Shown here piece by piece: positions 20,464 to 33,425 of a stretch of 64,000 nt of DNA. The stretch lies in assembly GCF_011090185.1 (NCBI RefSeq), contig NZ_JAAFGS010000002.1, positions 1-64,000 of the forward strand, in the 5' to 3' direction. Within the stretch, counting starts at the first letter, position 1. Each line of letters opens with the position of its first letter. Position numbers and translations under genes: made by a program. The notes under the pieces are model-generated. The model saw only the letters and a program-made list of their open reading frames with translations, was not told where the DNA came from and did no database searches. This DNA is from Saccharibacillus alkalitolerans (lineage in GTDB: Bacteria; Bacillota; Bacilli; Paenibacillales; Paenibacillaceae).

Positions 20464-22425
20464 ATGCTGCTGCAAGCAACGGGAATCACGAAAAGATACG
20501 GCGTCCAGAGCATTCTGGAAGGCATTACGTTCCAAATCCTGGAGCGCGAACGGATCGGCCTCGTCGGCGTAAACGGCGCGGGCAAATCGACGCTGCTCAA
20601 GATTTTGGCCGGAGAGATGACGCACGACGAAGGACAGATTTTCAAAAACAAAGAAACGACGATCGGCTATCTGGCCCAGAACAGCGGGCTGCAGTCGGAC
20701 CGCACCATCCAGGAGGAAATGCTGGACGTGTTCGCGGACTTGATCGAAGCCGAAAAGGAAATCCGCGAAATGGAACTGCAGATTACCCAAGGCGCCTCGC
20801 ATTCCGAAAGCGACAAAGCCTACCAGGATCTGCTGAACCGTTACGCGATGCGTTCCGATTGGTTCCGCGATCACGGCGGCTACGAGATCGGCACCAAAAT
20901 CCGCAGCGTGCTGCACGGAATGGGCTTCGGCGACTTCGCTCCGGAAACGGTCGTGTCGACGCTCAGCGGCGGACAGCGGACCCGGTTGGCGCTGGCGAAA
21001 ATGCTGCTTCAGGCACCGGACCTGCTCATGCTGGACGAACCGACGAACCACTTGGATATCGAGACGCTGACCTGGCTCGAAGATTATTTGCGCGGCTATG
21101 AAGGCGGCCTGCTGATCGTCTCCCACGACCGCTACTTCCTCGACAAGACGGTAACGGCGATCGTGGAGATCGAACGCCACAGGGCGCGCCGCTACACGGG
21201 CAACTACAGCCGCTATACGGAGCTGAAGGCCGCGGAATACGAGGCCGATCTGAAGCAGTACGAGAAGCAGCAGGGCGAAATCGCGAAAATGGAAGCGTTC
21301 ATTCAGCAGAACATCGTCCGCGCCTCCACCACCAAACGGGCCCAAAGCCGGCGCAAAGCGCTGGAGAAAATGGACAGGCTCGACCGGCCGGCCGGCGACC
21401 TGAAGCGGGCGAACTTCTCGTTCCAGGCCGCGTACACTTCGGGCAAAGACGTGCTGCAGGTGGAAGGCCTATCCGCCTCCTACGACGGCAAAGATCCGCT
21501 GTTCCGGGAAGCTTCGTTCGCGCTCAGCCGCGGCGAGACGGTCGCGCTGATCGGTCCCAACGGCGTCGGCAAGTCCACGATGCTCAAGGCGCTGATCGGA
21601 CGCCTTAAGCCCGACCGCGGCCGGATTACTTGGGGCGCCAAAGTGCAGATCGGCTATTACGATCAGGAACAGGACACGCTGAACCCGCAGAATACCGTGT
21701 TGGAAGAACTGTGGAGCACGTATCCGCACATGGAAGAAGCCCGTATCCGCACGGTTCTCGGCAGCTTCCTGTTCAGCGGCGAAGACGTCCTGAAAAGAAT
21801 TTCGGCGCTCAGCGGCGGGGAAAAAGCGCGGGTATCCCTGGCCAAGCTGATGCTGCTCGAAGCGAACACGCTGGTGCTCGACGAACCGACCAACCATCTG
21901 GATCTGTACAGCAAGGAAGTGCTCGAATCGGCGCTGATCGATTTCGAAGGCACGCTGCTGTTCATTTCCCACGACCGTTATTTCCTGAACAAAATGGCGG
22001 AGCGGGTCGTCGAGCTGAGCCCGGACGGCATCACCAATTATCTGGGCAACTACGACGACTATGTGGAAAAAAAGCAGGAGCTTGCAGAAATTGCGCGCGA
22101 AGCTGCGCTGACCGGCGCAAACAAGCAGAAATCCGCAGCCGCCGCTCAGGCGCCTTCGGCCGAAGAATCCAAGAGCGCCCCGACTTCGTTCGAGGAGAGC
22201 AAACAGGCAAAACGCGAAGAGCGAAGCCGCCAGCGCCGCCTGGAACAGTTGGAGACGGTGATCGCCGAGCTCGAGAGCGCCGTCGCCGCCCTTGAACTGG
22301 AGTTGACGCTTCCGGAAATTTACGAAGATTACATGGCGATTCAGGAACGGCAGACGGCCATCGATGCCAACAAAACGCAGCTGGCGGAAGCTTACGATGA
22401 ATGGGAGTCGCTGGCTGCGGAATAA
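20464..22425 (+). CDS. ABC-F family ATPase (YdiF-like)
   Basis: This 653-residue soluble protein has two ABC ATPase domains and no membrane segment, as in ABC-F translation factors and ribosome-protection proteins. NBD1 shows GVNGAGKSTLLK (near residue 37), LSGGQRTRLALA and LLMLDEPTNHLD. NBD2 shows GPNGVGKSTMLK, LSGGEKARVSLA and LVLDEPTNHLD. The interdomain linker (about 245-300) is rich in charged helix, and a C-terminal coiled coil occupies about 560-650. The position next to tsaD matches ydiF in Bacillus. A housekeeping ribosome role is more likely than antibiotic resistance, but this is inference. Confidence 0.93.
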   Translation: MLLQATGITKRYGVQSILEGITFQILERERIGLVGVNGAGKSTLLKILAGEMTHDEGQIFKNKETTIGYLAQNSGLQSDRTIQEEMLDVFADLIEAEKEIREMELQITQGASHSESDKAYQDLLNRYAMRSDWFRDHGGYEIGTKIRSVLHGMGFGDFAPETVVSTLSGGQRTRLALAKMLLQAPDLLMLDEPTNHLDIETLTWLEDYLRGYEGGLLIVSHDRYFLDKTVTAIVEIERHRARRYTGNYSRYTELKAAEYEADLKQYEKQQGEIAKMEAFIQQNIVRASTTKRAQSRRKALEKMDRLDRPAGDLKRANFSFQAAYTSGKDVLQVEGLSASYDGKDPLFREASFALSRGETVALIGPNGVGKSTMLKALIGRLKPDRGRITWGAKVQIGYYDQEQDTLNPQNTVLEELWSTYPHMEEARIRTVLGSFLFSGEDVLKRISALSGGEKARVSLAKLMLLEANTLVLDEPTNHLDLYSKEVLESALIDFEGTLLFISHDRYFLNKMAERVVELSPDGITNYLGNYDDYVEKKQELAEIAREAALTGANKQKSAAAAQAPSAEESKSAPTSFEESKQAKREERSRQRRLEQLETVIAELESAVAALELELTLPEIYEDYMAIQERQTAIDANKTQLAEAYDEWESLAAE

Positions 22426-22459
22426 TTTTTTTGTCAAGCGGCATTTTTATCTATCCCTT

Positions 22460-22707
22460 TTATCCACCGGCTTATCCACATTTTTAAGAGGCAGCTCGCT
22501 TACTTACCGGCCTTCCAGGCCGGTTTTTTGCTTTTTAAATCGGCTCTTCTGCTTTGAAACCAATTTTATCCACTTTGTTATGCACATTATCCACAGATTT
22601 ATAGGATTCCACATGAAAAACATATCCCCTTTTGCAGAGAAAAGAAAGCAGCCGTCTGGCGCGGGATGGAAGCGTTTATTCACAACTCAAAGGGGATATG
22701 TGGATAA
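22460..22707. promoter_or_regulatory. Cluster of seven DnaA boxes
   Basis: Five sites match TTATNCACA exactly: 22472-22480, 22578-22586, 22587-22595, 22676-22684 and, on the minus strand, 22699-22707. Two more (22460-22468 TTATCCACC, 22566-22574 TTATCCACT) differ only in the last base. Two of the boxes abut head to tail. The cluster lies between the convergent ABC-F and tsaD genes, is not next to dnaA or dnaN and has no evident AT-rich unwinding region, so a DnaA-titrating or regulatory cluster is more likely than an origin. A CATATCCCCTTT/AAAGGGGATATG inverted repeat (22621-22632, 22689-22700) lies inside it. Confidence 0.8.
22506..22529 (+). terminator. Terminator of the ABC-F gene
   Basis: ACCGGCC, a five-base loop and GGCCGGT followed by TTTTT form a compact canonical terminator within the DnaA-box region. 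Confidence 0.92.
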
Positions 22708-22816
22708 GATTATTCAGGGATTGACAAGCGAGAGTAAAACGTGCGTTAAAAGAGTTTCGCAGCCGCGTACTTTTTTACCCGCATTTTACACGATGGAAAG
22801 AGACGGCGCGTACGCA

Positions 22817-22850
22817 CAAAAGAGCCTCTCCCGATCGGGAGAGGCTCTCG
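22817..22850 (-). terminator. Terminator of the tsa operon
   Basis: On the minus strand AGAGCCTCTCCC and GGGAGAGGCTCT pair almost without a loop and are followed by TTTTGTG. Confidence 0.88.
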
Positions 22851-22896
22851 GATATTTCGAATTGTCGGCCGCTTGGGCCGCCTGCCGAAGGCCGGT

Positions 22897-23973
22897 TCAG
22901 CGAGCGCCCGACGCCCCGACCGACCAGCCTTCCAGCGACATGCCCGGCTCGCCTTTGATGTACAGGTCGCTGACTTCGCCGTGAATCCACTTGACATGGG
23001 CGGCTGCGCCGATCATCGCGGCGTTGTCGGTGCAGTATTTCATCGGCGGAATCGCCAGCGTAATGCTTTCCGCCGCGCAGCGGGCCGCAAGCTCGCTCCG
23101 CAGCCCGCCGTTGGCGGCCACGCCGCCGCAGAGCAGCAGCTGCTTCGCCCCGAATTCGTGCACGGCGCGGATCGCTTTGCCGACCAGCACTTCGACGACG
23201 GATTCCTGGAATCCTCGCGCGATGCCTCCCGCGTCGACCTCTTCGCCTTTCATTCGGCTCTGGTTGACCAGATTCAGCACCGCGGACTTCAGTCCGCTGA
23301 GGCTGAAATCGTACGAGCCTTCTTCCAGCCATACCCGCGGCAGCGGAACGGCCGATTCGGCCGCCTGAGCCGCCCGATCGACGTGGGGACCGCCCGGATA
23401 CGGATATCCCAGCGCGCGGGCGACCTTGTCGTACGCTTCGCCGACCGCGTCGTCTCGCGTCTGTCCCATAACTTCGAACCGTCCTTCGCTCTCCATCCGC
23501 ACGATTTCCGTATGTCCGCCGGAGACGACCAGCGCAATCGCCGGATATTGAATTTCTTCGGTCAGCCGATTGGCGTAAATATGCCCCGCGATATGATGCG
23601 TGCCGATCAGCGGTTTGTCCAGCGCGAAGGCCAGCGCCTTCGCCGCCATGATGCCCACCAGCAGCGCGCCGACGAGTCCGGGGCCTTCCGTTACGGCGAT
23701 CGCCGTCAGTTCTTCGGGAGCGACGCCCGATTCCGAGATCGCCTGCTCCATGAGCAGCGTGATGCATTCGACGTGCTGCCGCGACGCGACTTCCGGCACG
23801 ACGCCTCCGAACGCTTTATGCGTCTCGATCTGGCTGGCGACCAGATTGACGAGCACTTCCCGGCCGTCCCTGACGATCGCGACCGACGTTTCGTCGCAGC
23901 TCGTTTCCACGGCCAAGATGCAGGTGCTTTTCCGGTTCGCGTCTTCCTTTTGTTGCTTGGGTGCCATGTTCAT
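22897..23973 (-). CDS. tsaD: tRNA N6-adenosine threonylcarbamoyltransferase TsaD
   Basis: This 358-residue enzyme transfers the threonylcarbamoyl group to A37 of ANN-reading tRNAs. The ASKHA-fold start ILAVETSCDETSVAIV (near residue 19), the metal-binding HHIAGH (near residue 124), VSGGHTEIVRM and the LLCGGVAANGGLRSEL segment near residue 275 are all present. A second ATG two codons downstream is an alternative start. It is the last gene of tsaE-tsaB-rimI-tsaD, five bases after rimI. Its position beside the DnaA-box cluster is notable. Confidence 0.98.
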   Translation of the reverse strand: MNMAPKQQKEDANRKSTCILAVETSCDETSVAIVRDGREVLVNLVASQIETHKAFGGVVPEVASRQHVECITLLMEQAISESGVAPEELTAIAVTEGPGLVGALLVGIMAAKALAFALDKPLIGTHHIAGHIYANRLTEEIQYPAIALVVSGGHTEIVRMESEGRFEVMGQTRDDAVGEAYDKVARALGYPYPGGPHVDRAAQAAESAVPLPRVWLEEGSYDFSLSGLKSAVLNLVNQSRMKGEEVDAGGIARGFQESVVEVLVGKAIRAVHEFGAKQLLLCGGVAANGGLRSELAARCAAESITLAIPPMKYCTDNAAMIGAAAHVKWIHGEVSDLYIKGEPGMSLEGWSVGASGAR

Positions 23974-23978
23974 GCCCG

Positions 23979-24506
23979 TTACACGCTTCCTTCCGTATTT
24001 CCGGCCGCCTTCGGACGATCCTTGAGATCGACCACCATAATGACGGCATCTTCGTTGTTGTCGGAGTAATACCCTTTGCGGATCCCGACTTCGCGGAATC
24101 CCATTTTCGTATACAGATTCCGGGCGACGCCGTTGCTGACGCGCACTTCCAGCGTCGCGCGTTCAAGCCCCAGCGCCTTCGCCGTATCCAACAGTTCGTT
24201 CAGCAGGCGTTCGCCCAGTTTGCGCCCGCGGTAGGCGGTGCGCACGGCTATATTCGTAATATGCGCTTCGTCGATGACCGTCCACATGCCGGCATAGCCG
24301 GCCGGCTTCCCGCCCACTTCCATGATGAGATAACGGGCAAAATGGTTCAGCGTCATCTCGCTGCGAAACGCCTGTTCCGTCCACGGCAGCGAAAACGACT
24401 CGTGTTCGATGATCATCACGTCCGGGATATCTTCGAGCCGCATGGCGCGAAAAGATACGGACGGATTGCCCGAAGACTGTGCCGGTTCGGTTTCTCGGTG
24501 CTGCAT
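23979..24506 (-). CDS. rimI: Ribosomal protein S18 alanine N-acetyltransferase RimI
   Basis: This GNAT-fold enzyme of about 175 residues acetylates the N-terminal alanine of ribosomal protein S18. The acetyl-CoA loop TAYRGRKLGERLLNEL and ERATLEVRVSNGVARNLYTKMGFREVGIRKGYY are diagnostic. I chose the ATG giving MQHRETEP because AAGGGGG lies about ten bases upstream; a GTG further upstream would add about 23 residues. The extra N-terminal tail before VSFRAMRLEDI is longer than in E. coli RimI. Operon context with tsaB and tsaD supports the call. Confidence 0.92.
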   Translation of the reverse strand: MQHRETEPAQSSGNPSVSFRAMRLEDIPDVMIIEHESFSLPWTEQAFRSEMTLNHFARYLIMEVGGKPAGYAGMWTVIDEAHITNIAVRTAYRGRKLGERLLNELLDTAKALGLERATLEVRVSNGVARNLYTKMGFREVGIRKGYYSDNNEDAVIMVVDLKDRPKAAGNTEGSV

Positions 24507-24613
24507 CCGGTGCGGCCCCCTTTTCTGCAAGATTGGATATCCGGTGTCTTCCCGCGATACTGCGCGCGCCCGCACGACGCCGCGCAGTTCGCTTCTTCCC
24601 CATTATGCCCCGC

Positions 24614-25462
24614 TTACGGCCTGCGCAGCAAATTCGCTTCCGCTTCGGTGACCTGAGTGTAGTTCGGCAGCAGCGCATGCGCGTCGGACGTCTCGCCGGC
24701 GGCCAGCTTGAGCCGGCCGATCCGGCCGATCCAGCGCCCTTCCGCCGGGCAGTCCCGCAGCAGGACCTGTTCTGTCCGCAGTCCGGCCAGTTCAGCGAGT
24801 CCCCGAACCGTTTCGGCATGCTTTTCGGTCTCGCCGGTGAACAGCACGTATTCCGGCCGCTCGCTCTCCGGCAGTTTCTTCAGGCGATCCGCGATTCGCG
24901 CCGTCCAATCATCGACCATCAGAATCGCATCGTCGGCCAGCCTTTTCAACCGCGCAGCGTTCTCCGTGCCGCCGTTCGGCGCGTTCCCTTCGGCCGCATC
25001 GCCGCCGCTCGCGGGAAGCTCCGGCGTCCCGAACAGCGCGGTATACGCCTGCCCGCGCCGGGCGTCGACCAGCGGCACGATCCACCCCCGGCCCTGCGGA
25101 GAGGCGGCTTCCCGTCCCGAAGCCGCCTGGGCTTCCAGACTCGATACCGCCGCTATCGGCAGCTTCAGCGCCCAAGCCAGCGTCTTCGCGGACGTGACGG
25201 CGATACGAACGCCGGTATACGAGCCGGGACCGATGCCGACGGCGATGCCGGCCAGTTCCCTTTTATCCGTTCCCGACTCGCGCAGCGCACGTTCGATCTC
25301 CGGCAGCAGATTGACGGAATGATTGCGCTCGGCCGGATTGCAGCTTTCGTACAAAACTCCGTTCTCGTCCAGTACGGCTACGGCCTGCGCCGCGCTCGAC
25401 GTGTCCAGCGCCAAAATCCGGCCCTCCGGCCGGTTATGCTTTTCCATTTTCGAATTCCCCAT
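24614..25462 (-). CDS. tsaB: tRNA threonylcarbamoyladenosine biosynthesis protein TsaB
   Basis: This 282-residue ASKHA-fold paralogue of TsaD serves as its partner. ILALDTSSAAQAVAVLDE (near residue 16) and GIAVGIGPGSYTGVRIAVTSAKTLAW (near residue 72) are the family signatures. It is longer than B. subtilis TsaB because of low-complexity insertions near residues 150-180. The start overlaps the end of tsaE by 29 bases; a second ATG five codons in would reduce the overlap to 14. The overlap suggests coupled translation. Confidence 0.95.
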   Translation of the reverse strand: MGNSKMEKHNRPEGRILALDTSSAAQAVAVLDENGVLYESCNPAERNHSVNLLPEIERALRESGTDKRELAGIAVGIGPGSYTGVRIAVTSAKTLAWALKLPIAAVSSLEAQAASGREAASPQGRGWIVPLVDARRGQAYTALFGTPELPASGGDAAEGNAPNGGTENAARLKRLADDAILMVDDWTARIADRLKKLPESERPEYVLFTGETEKHAETVRGLAELAGLRTEQVLLRDCPAEGRWIGRIGRLKLAAGETSDAHALLPNYTQVTEAEANLLRRP

Positions 25463-25997
25463 TCTTGTTCGTTTCTTCCGCTGCCGCGTTCTCTGCCCCG
25501 GGCGGACGTGCCGGCTCCGGCAGCGATTCGACCCACTTCGTATACGGCGCGCCCACGCCTTCGCAGCGGATCAGGCGGCTTTCTCCGCCCGCATGCTCGA
25601 TCCGCAGATTCAGCCGGCACTCCGGCAGCAGGTCGGGAATCAGCACGGCCCATTCGACCAGCGATACGCCGCTTCCTTCGAAATACTCGTCCAACCCCAG
25701 ATCTTCCGCTTCGTCCTGCGTGATCCGGTAGACGTCCATATGGTAGAGAGGCAGTCTGCCTTCGTATTCCTTGATCAGCGTAAACGTCGGGCTGTTCACT
25801 ACGCCCCGGACGCCGAGCGCGGCGGCAAAGCCCTGCGAAAACTTCGTTTTGCCCGCGCCCAGGTCTCCGTCAAGCGCGATGACGGTTCCCGGCTGCGCCA
25901 GCTTGGCGAAATAGGCGGCCAATTCGGCCGTATCGGCTTCGCCGCGAGAGATCCATTCCCTGCGGATTGTTTCGTATGCGTGCACGCTTCGTTCCAC
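25434..25997 (-). CDS. tsaE: tRNA threonylcarbamoyladenosine biosynthesis ATPase TsaE
   Basis: This P-loop ATPase of about 187 residues drives the TsaBDE complex. Walker A is [10 protein letters not shown] (near residue 43), with [13 protein letters not shown] (switch I) and [13 protein letters not shown] downstream. The open frame extends much further upstream, across the ABC permease gene, but the family begins just before the P loop. I therefore chose the GTG giving [10 protein letters not shown], which follows a GGGGA site. The C terminus has about 25 extra Pro/Ala/Glu-rich residues beyond the usual length. It is the first gene of the operon. Confidence 0.93.
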   Translation of the reverse strand: MERSVHAYETIRREWISRGEADTAELAAYFAKLAQPGTVIALDGDLGAGKTKFSQGFAAALGVRGVVNSPTFTLIKEYEGRLPLYHMDVYRITQDEAEDLGLDEYFEGSGVSLVEWAVLIPDLLPECRLNLRIEHAGGESRLIRCEGVGAPYTKWVESLPEPARPPGAENAAAEETNKNGEFENGKA

Positions 25998-26106
25998 CTT
26001 CGCTTCCCCTTCGGCACGGGCTTCAAAAAAACCGGCCGTTTCGTTGATCTCTTCATTATAACGCAAATGATTCGCCGCGGGCACTCCCGCTTTCCTCCCC
26101 GCCCGA

Positions 26107-26142
26107 ATAAAAACGTCCTGCGCCGCCGAAGCGGGCAGGACA
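26107..26142 (-). terminator. Terminator of the ABC transporter operon
   Basis: On the minus strand GTCCTGC and GCAGGAC flank a 13-base loop and are followed by GTTTTTATT, about 75 bp beyond the permease stop codon. Confidence 0.75.
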
Positions 26143-26215
26143 GATTTATTTTCGATCCGATACGGCCGCTCCGATGCGCGCAGCGGCTTTCGGGTATCGG
26201 GAAAACCGCCGCGCC

Positions 26216-26998
26216 TTAAGCCGCCACGTCCCTTTTTCGGAATACCCAGAACGCAAGCCCCAAGAAAACGGCGTAATAGACGGCCAGCACGGCCAGCGAG
26301 AATCCAAGCGACATGACGCCGTGCTGCCCGGTCGCCGAGTTGATATACTGGGTCAGATCGAGATTGGCGAACAGCAGATAGCGGCCGATCGCGTATTTGG
26401 CGGGATCGACGAGCAGCGTGATGACATTTCCCATAAACAGCAGGATAATCGTCAGGGCAACCGCCAGCGAATTGCTTCGGAAGACCGCCGAAAACATGAA
26501 CGCCATCGTCATATAGATAAGGCTCTCGACGATTCCGTACAGCAAAGACCACCAGAAGTAAGCGCTCATGCTCCCGGAAATTTGGGCCAGCAAGTCGTCC
26601 GAAGCGGAGCCCGTCCCGAACAAGATCGCCGACGCCAGCAGCCCGAGTCCGGTAAACAGCGTAAAAAGGCCCAGCATGAACAGCACCAGCGACAAATATT
26701 TGGCCAGCAGCACCTTGCTCCGGCTCCACGGCCGGATCAGCAGCAGCTTGATCGTTCCCCTGGCGAATTCGCCGGCCACCGAGTCGGCCGCTACGGCGAT
26801 CGCGAATACCGTCGGCAGAAACTTGAAGAGCAGCAGGGTATTCATGACGCTCCACAGCCCGATTTCGTCGCTGACGAAGTACATCAGGACAGGCATCAGG
26901 AGCGCCGTCAGCGCAATAATGCCCAGCATGATCCAAGTCCGCACCCGCGCGTAAATTTTTACGTTTTCGTTATGAACCAATCCGAAAAAGTTAGACAA
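26216..26998 (-). CDS. ABC transporter permease (ABC-2 type)
   Basis: This 260-residue membrane protein has six predicted membrane segments and the ABC-2/NatB-like layout, with a large loop after segment 1 and GEFARGTIKLLLIRPWSRSK in the cytoplasmic coupling region. Its start overlaps the end of the ATPase gene by eight bases, which indicates one operon. It probably forms a two-component exporter with that ATPase. No sensor kinase or immunity gene lies next to it, so the substrate, for example a peptide antibiotic or Na+, is unknown. Confidence 0.9.
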   Translation of the reverse strand: MSNFFGLVHNENVKIYARVRTWIMLGIIALTALLMPVLMYFVSDEIGLWSVMNTLLLFKFLPTVFAIAVAADSVAGEFARGTIKLLLIRPWSRSKVLLAKYLSLVLFMLGLFTLFTGLGLLASAILFGTGSASDDLLAQISGSMSAYFWWSLLYGIVESLIYMTMAFMFSAVFRSNSLAVALTIILLFMGNVITLLVDPAKYAIGRYLLFANLDLTQYINSATGQHGVMSLGFSLAVLAVYYAVFLGLAFWVFRKRDVAA

Positions 26999-27953
26999 TA
27001 TGCCCGCCTCCCGTCATCTCCAGGAATTGATCCTCCAGCGAACGGGTAAGCATTCGGATGCCGTATACGGCGATGCCGGCCTGTACCAGGCGTCTATTGG
27101 CTTCCGCGATCCCTTCCCGGTTCGTTTTTACGATCAGTCGGCTTTCGCGAATCTCTCCCGCCCCGTCGCCGAACAGCCGCAGCGCTTCTTCCGGCCGATC
27201 CACCTCGAACGCGACTTCCACCGCCGCTTCGAGATCCGTTTCGCCGTGCAGTTCGCGCACGTCGATCAGCCGGCCCGCCTGAATGATCGCGACCGTATCG
27301 CACATGAGCTCCATTTCGCTCAGCAGGTGGCTCGACACGAACACGGTCGTCCCTTCCAGGCGCGTCAGCTCCCGCAAATAATCGCGCAGCTCTCGAATTC
27401 CCTGCGGATCTAGACCGTTGGTCGGCTCGTCGAGGATCAGCAGCTTCGGCCGATGCAGAATCGCCTGCGCGACGCCGAGCCGCTGACGCATGCCGAGCGA
27501 ATATGTAGATACTTTGTCGCGAATGCGATGCTCCAACCCCATAAACCGCACGACTTCGTCGATTCGTTCTTTGGGCACGTCGGCCCGCATGCGGGCGTAC
27601 TGCTGCAAATTCCGGTAGCCGCTCAGGAATCCGTACATCTCGGGGTTTTCCACGATCGCCCCGACCTGCGAAATCGCCTGCTCGAACTCCCGGGTGATGC
27701 TGCGGCCGCAGACGAGAATATCTCCCGCGCTCGGCGCCATCAGCCCCGTCATCATGCGGATAGTCGTCGTTTTGCCCGAACCGTTCGGTCCGAGGAAGCC
27801 GAACACCTGCCCCGGCGGCACGTCGAGCGTCAAGCCTTCGATGATCGTTTTGCGGCCGATCCGTTTGACGACATTGTTGAAGCGAACGACAGGTTCGCCG
27901 ACAATGCCGCTTGTTTCGTTCAAATGAGGCATCTTGTCGCTTATGATTTCCAT
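26991..27953 (-). CDS. ABC transporter ATP-binding protein
   Basis: This 320-residue ATPase has GPNGSGKTTTIRMM (Walker A, near residue 59), a Q loop near EQAISQVGAIVENPEMYG, the signature YSLGMRQRLGVAQAIL and LLILDEPTNGLD (Walker B). The NPEMYGFLSGYRNLQQYARM stretch is typical of BcrA/NatA-type drug and peptide exporters. I chose the ATG giving MEIISDKM, with AAAGGAGG 12 bases upstream. It is the first gene of the operon with the overlapping permease. Confidence 0.93.
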   Translation of the reverse strand: MEIISDKMPHLNETSGIVGEPVVRFNNVVKRIGRKTIIEGLTLDVPPGQVFGFLGPNGSGKTTTIRMMTGLMAPSAGDILVCGRSITREFEQAISQVGAIVENPEMYGFLSGYRNLQQYARMRADVPKERIDEVVRFMGLEHRIRDKVSTYSLGMRQRLGVAQAILHRPKLLILDEPTNGLDPQGIRELRDYLRELTRLEGTTVFVSSHLLSEMELMCDTVAIIQAGRLIDVRELHGETDLEAAVEVAFEVDRPEEALRLFGDGAGEIRESRLIVKTNREGIAEANRRLVQAGIAVYGIRMLTRSLEDQFLEMTGGGHIV

Positions 27954-28087
27954 ATCGGATGTGCTCCTCCTTTTATTCGATTTGTTTCTTCGCCTCCGCT
28001 TCCGTTTGCACCGCTCCCTTTCCCCGAAAAAAGCCCCCGCCTTACCAATGTAACATAGCTCTGCGGTTTCATTCGATCGTTTCCGCA

Positions 28088-28134
28088 AAAAAAGCCTACC
28101 CGCTTCTCTTGGGGAGAAAGGGGTAGGCCTGCTG
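28088..28134 (-). terminator. Terminator of gltB
   Basis: On the minus strand GGCCTACCCC-TTCTC and GAGAA-GGGTAGGC pair and are followed by TTTTTTTG about 50 bp after the gltB stop codon. Confidence 0.88.
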
Positions 28135-28183
28135 ATTCAGCATTTTTGCGAAATGCATGCTATTCGGAAAAGAAACTCGTCCC

Positions 28184-32776
<4,593 letters not shown>

Positions 32777-33007
32777 TTCATCAAACAACCTTTCTATAAT
32801 GAAATTCGTTCATCCCGACAAAGAGATAAGGGTGCTCGCGCGTGGCACGCCACCGAAAAGCCGCAGATATAAGAGAACAGACTCCTTTTCGCACCCGGCG
32901 GGGGTTCCGCTGGGGTCAAAAAGCAGTCTTCCACATCCCGCGAAAAAGCGGGTTCGCAGTTGGATTTTAGTTCCCCCATTGTAACATTCAGCTTACACAG
33001 CATGCAA
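32777..33007 (-). promoter_or_regulatory. gltB promoter and structured leader
   Basis: Reading leftward, TTGCAT (33002-33007), 18 bp and TACAAT (32978-32983) form a promoter that would give a leader of about 195 nt. The leader includes a strong CCCGC/GCGGG hairpin near 32936-32952 and further GC-rich arms, but no terminator with a T run. A second -10-like TATAAT (minus strand, 33131-33136) lies further upstream. Confidence 0.55.
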
Positions 33008-33180
33008 TTTAAATCTTTTATCCGCCCGATAGAAAAAGTTTTCGCAGAGAAGCATTAGCGCATTGATGTACTGAAATGAGCAGCCATGCGCCCGCGGCGG
33101 CGTTCGGAGTGGACGGCATGATTTTGAGTCATTATACGACAAAATTTACGCTTTGCCTATGCCTGGGGCGATTTGTCCAA

Positions 33181-33228
33181 GCAATGATGCAAAATGTGCA
33201 AAATCCGACGCAAAACTTCCATGCAATC
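33181..33228 (-). promoter_or_regulatory. Phased TTTTGC repeats upstream of gltB
   Basis: On the plus strand GCAAAA occurs at 33189, 33198 and 33210, flanked by GCAA at 33181 and 33223, so the copies are about one helical turn apart. They lie 50-95 bp upstream of the TATAAT at 33131-33136, a typical activator position. The rest of the 33010-33260 gap shows nothing else I can support. Confidence 0.3.
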
Positions 33229-33259
33229 GGAGCGGGGGAACCTTTGAACGAAAATAGCG

Positions 33260-33301
33260 GAAGAAAAAGCAAAACCCTCTTCCCGCGCGGAGAAGAGGGT
33301 T
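33260..33301 (-). terminator. Terminator after the YhgE/Pip gene
   Basis: AACCCTCTTC (33273-33282) and GAAGAGGGTT (33292-33301) pair; on the minus strand the stem is followed by TTGCTTTTTC. Confidence 0.8.
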
Positions 33302-33425
33302 GAACAGCGAAAAATCCGTGTCCGCCTATGGTATACGCCTTAACAATGTCGGCTATCTACTATTATATAGGACGCGACCCCGGCGCATGCGGCGGGCAGG
33401 CGCCGGGCTTCGAATCCGATCCCGC

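Noticed and set aside
22460-22707. Chromosomal replication origin
   Set aside because: DnaA boxes are present but dnaA, dnaN and an AT-rich unwinding element are not nearby, so a titration or regulatory cluster is the better reading.
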